A stretch of DNA of 64,000 bases from Lutibacter sp. A80 (lineage in GTDB: Bacteria; Bacteroidota; Bacteroidia; Flavobacteriales; Flavobacteriaceae). Position numbers and translations under genes: made by a program. Below are positions 62,942 through 64,000 of this stretch, piece by piece. How positions within the stretch are numbered: position 1 is the first letter of the stretch; each line of letters starts with the position of its first letter. The DNA lies in contig NZ_CP092480.1 in assembly GCF_022429645.1 (NCBI RefSeq), positions 399,501-463,500 on the forward strand, in the 5' to 3' direction. The notes under the pieces were generated by a model. It did no database searches. It was not told the DNA's origin and was given only the letters and a program-made list of their open reading frames with translations.

Positions 62942-63352
62942 TTATTTTGAGTGTAAATACGATTGTAGAATTAAAGTTGCACTAATTTCATCAATTAATG
63001 CTTTGTTTTGTCGTTGTTTTTTCTTTAAACCACTGTCAATCATACTTTGAAAAGCCATTTTAGAAGTAAAGCGTTCGTCAATACGTTTTATTGGAATTTT
63101 TGGAAAAGTAGTACTTAGTTTTTTTATAAATGGTTTTATAAATTGTTCACTTTCGCTGGCAGTATTGTTCATTTGTTTTGGTTCACCAACAATAAATAAT
63201 TCAACAGTTTCATTTTTTAAATACTCGGTTAAAAAAGAAAATAATTTATTAGTGTTAACTGTTGTAAGTCCTGAAGCAATAATCTGAAGTTCATCAGTTA
63301 CTGCAATACCAGTTCTTTTCTCACCATAATCTAAAGCTAAAATACGTCCCAA
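62942..63352 (-). CDS. ruvX: Putative pre-16S rRNA nuclease / Holliday junction resolvase-like RuvX
   Basis: About 136 residues. RNase H-like fold with GRILALDYGEKRTGIAVTDELQIIASGL (first catalytic Asp), LFIVGEPKQMN (Glu), and IKRIDERFTSKMAFQSM. The last catalytic Asp is in KALIDEISATLIL. Implicated in 16S rRNA 5' end maturation. Start assigned to TTG at 63350-63352, followed by GRILALDYG, the standard N-terminus; a longer reading to 63382 starts within the -7 promoter box and is rejected. Confidence 0.92.
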   Translation of the reverse strand: MGRILALDYGEKRTGIAVTDELQIIASGLTTVNTNKLFSFLTEYLKNETVELFIVGEPKQMNNTASESEQFIKPFIKKLSTTFPKIPIKRIDERFTSKMAFQSMIDSGLKKKQRQNKALIDEISATLILQSYLHSK

Positions 63353-63379
63353 AATAATAACAGAAATTTTAAAGTTGTG

Positions 63380-63387
63380 CAAATTTA
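63380..63387 (-). promoter_or_regulatory. -7 promoter box (TAAATTTG) for ruvX
   Basis: Minus-strand TAAATTTGCAC matches TAnnTTTG about 27 bases before the TTG start of ruvX. Confidence 0.55.
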
Positions 63388-63418
63388 GTCATTTTGAAAG
63401 ATATAAGTATTTTAATTT

Positions 63419-63426
63419 TATATTTG
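63419..63426 (+). promoter_or_regulatory. -7 promoter box (TATATTTG) for dapD
   Basis: TATATTTGCGC matches TAnnTTTG, 21 bases before the dapD ATG. Back-to-back with the ruvX promoter. Confidence 0.6.
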
Positions 63427-63447
63427 CGCTTTAACAAAACTAAAGGA

Positions 63448-64000
63448 ATGGAAAAAATTAAACAAATTATAGAAAATGCTTGGGAAGATAGAGCATTGTT
63501 AAAAGATGAAGCTACACAAAATACAATTAGAGAAGTTGTTGCTTTATTAGATGCAGGAACTTTAAGAGTTGCAGAACCAATAGATGGAGGATGGCAAGTA
63601 AACGAATGGGTGAAAAAAGCTGTTGTTTTGTATTTCCCAATTCAAAAAATGGAAACTATAGAAGTTGGTTGTTTTGAATACCATGATAAAATTCCATTAA
63701 AAACAGGTTATAAAGAAAAAGGAGTTCGTGTGGTTCCACATGCTGTTGCTCGTCATGGTTCATATATTTCTGCTGGTGCAATTTTAATGCCTAGTTATAT
63801 TAATATTGGTGCTTATGTAGACGCTGGTACTATGGTAGATACTTGGGCAACAGTTGGTAGTTGTGCACAAATTGGTAAAAATGTACATTTAAGTGGAGGT
63901 GTTGGAATTGGTGGTGTTTTAGAGCCTTTACAAGCAGCTCCGGTAATAATTGAAGATGATGTTTTTGTAGGTTCACGTTGTATTGTTGTAGAAGGTGTTC
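63448..64000 (+). CDS. dapD: 2,3,4,5-tetrahydropyridine-2,6-dicarboxylate N-succinyltransferase, 5' part
   Basis: The first 184 residues are visible before the right window edge. [20 protein letters not shown] at the start and the left-handed beta-helix hexapeptide repeats ([62 protein letters not shown]) identify DapD, which succinylates tetrahydrodipicolinate on the lysine/meso-diaminopimelate pathway. Start ATG with upstream AAAGG-like spacing and -7 box. Divergent from ruvX. Confidence 0.95.
   Translation, partial: MEKIKQIIENAWEDRALLKDEATQNTIREVVALLDAGTLRVAEPIDGGWQVNEWVKKAVVLYFPIQKMETIEVGCFEYHDKIPLKTGYKEKGVRVVPHAVARHGSYISAGAILMPSYINIGAYVDAGTMVDTWATVGSCAQIGKNVHLSGGVGIGGVLEPLQAAPVIIEDDVFVGSRCIVVEGV

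Noticed and set aside
1..64000. CRISPR arrays, tRNA, rRNA, insertion sequences, prophage
   Set aside because: No regularly spaced repeats, cloverleaf-like genes, transposase motifs or phage genes were seen when reading the window, though a tRNA scan would be the decisive check.

Overview
This window looks like a chromosomal segment of a low-GC (about 30 percent by eye) member of the Flavobacteriaceae (Bacteroidota). Evidence for that: several genes are preceded by the Bacteroidota -7 promoter box TAnnTTTG; a gldI gliding-motility lipoprotein, a DUF5606 gene and a SusC/SusD pair are present; and many lipoproteins and housekeeping proteins have typical flavobacterial form. I cannot name genus or species. 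No rRNA, tRNA, CRISPR array, insertion sequence or prophage was seen.

Layout. 1-5.0 kb (minus): 3' part missing S9 peptidase, a UDP-glucuronate-type epimerase, and a large AsmA/DUF748-like protein with an internal duplication. 5.4-10.8 kb: a stand-alone fused formimidoyltransferase-cyclodeaminase (ftcD), then minus-strand alpha/beta hydrolase, MarC, MtaB and an aldose-epimerase-like protein. 11.2-15.2 kb (plus): a compact sulfur/respiratory cassette made of an octaheme c-type cytochrome (tetrathionate reductase family), a membrane cytochrome b, and two YeeE/YedE half-transporters, the second fused to a rhodanese-like domain that lacks its catalytic cysteine. 15.3-23.6 kb (minus): DPP IV-type peptidase, EEP nuclease/phosphatase, two rhomboid proteases, mutL, a small membrane protein, ribH and a TPR protein. 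23.7-30.7 kb: recF-DUF721, ndk, PhoD-like phosphatase, then nrnA-gldI followed by two more peptidyl-prolyl isomerase lipoproteins and a PAP2 phosphatase. 30.7-36.6 kb (minus): a lipid glycosylation cluster (two GT39, two GT2, a tandem LAB_N protein, and an unknown membrane protein). 36.7-39.6 kb (plus): a decayed sigma factor remnant, cysS, yidD, lgt. 39.7-41.9 kb (minus): a sigma factor, membrane regulator and secreted repeat protein operon. 42.1-47.7 kb: lon, then minus-strand SDR, DUF1801, mazG, DUF5606, def.

48.0-62.8 kb is a polysaccharide/oligosaccharide utilization locus: GPH-family symporter, GH94 cellobiose-phosphorylase-like enzyme, AraC regulator (divergent), SusC, SusD and two GH3 beta-glycosidases. 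It most likely imports beta-linked gluco-oligosaccharides (cello-oligosaccharides or short beta-glucans) through SusCD, trims them with GH3 enzymes in the periplasm, and phosphorolyses imported cellobiose in the cytoplasm. No endo-glucanase is encoded here. The locus is flanked by def on the left and ruvX-dapD on the right, genes that from memory are commonly neighbours in flavobacteria, so it may be a cargo inserted between them.

Most notable for follow-up: the octaheme cytochrome / cytochrome b / split YeeE / degenerate rhodanese cassette; the locus placed between ruvX and def; an unusual ~100-residue extracytoplasmic insertion in the symporter; the sigma factor pseudogene; the unknown membrane protein with conserved-looking Glu/His motifs; and a MutL with a degraded endonuclease motif.
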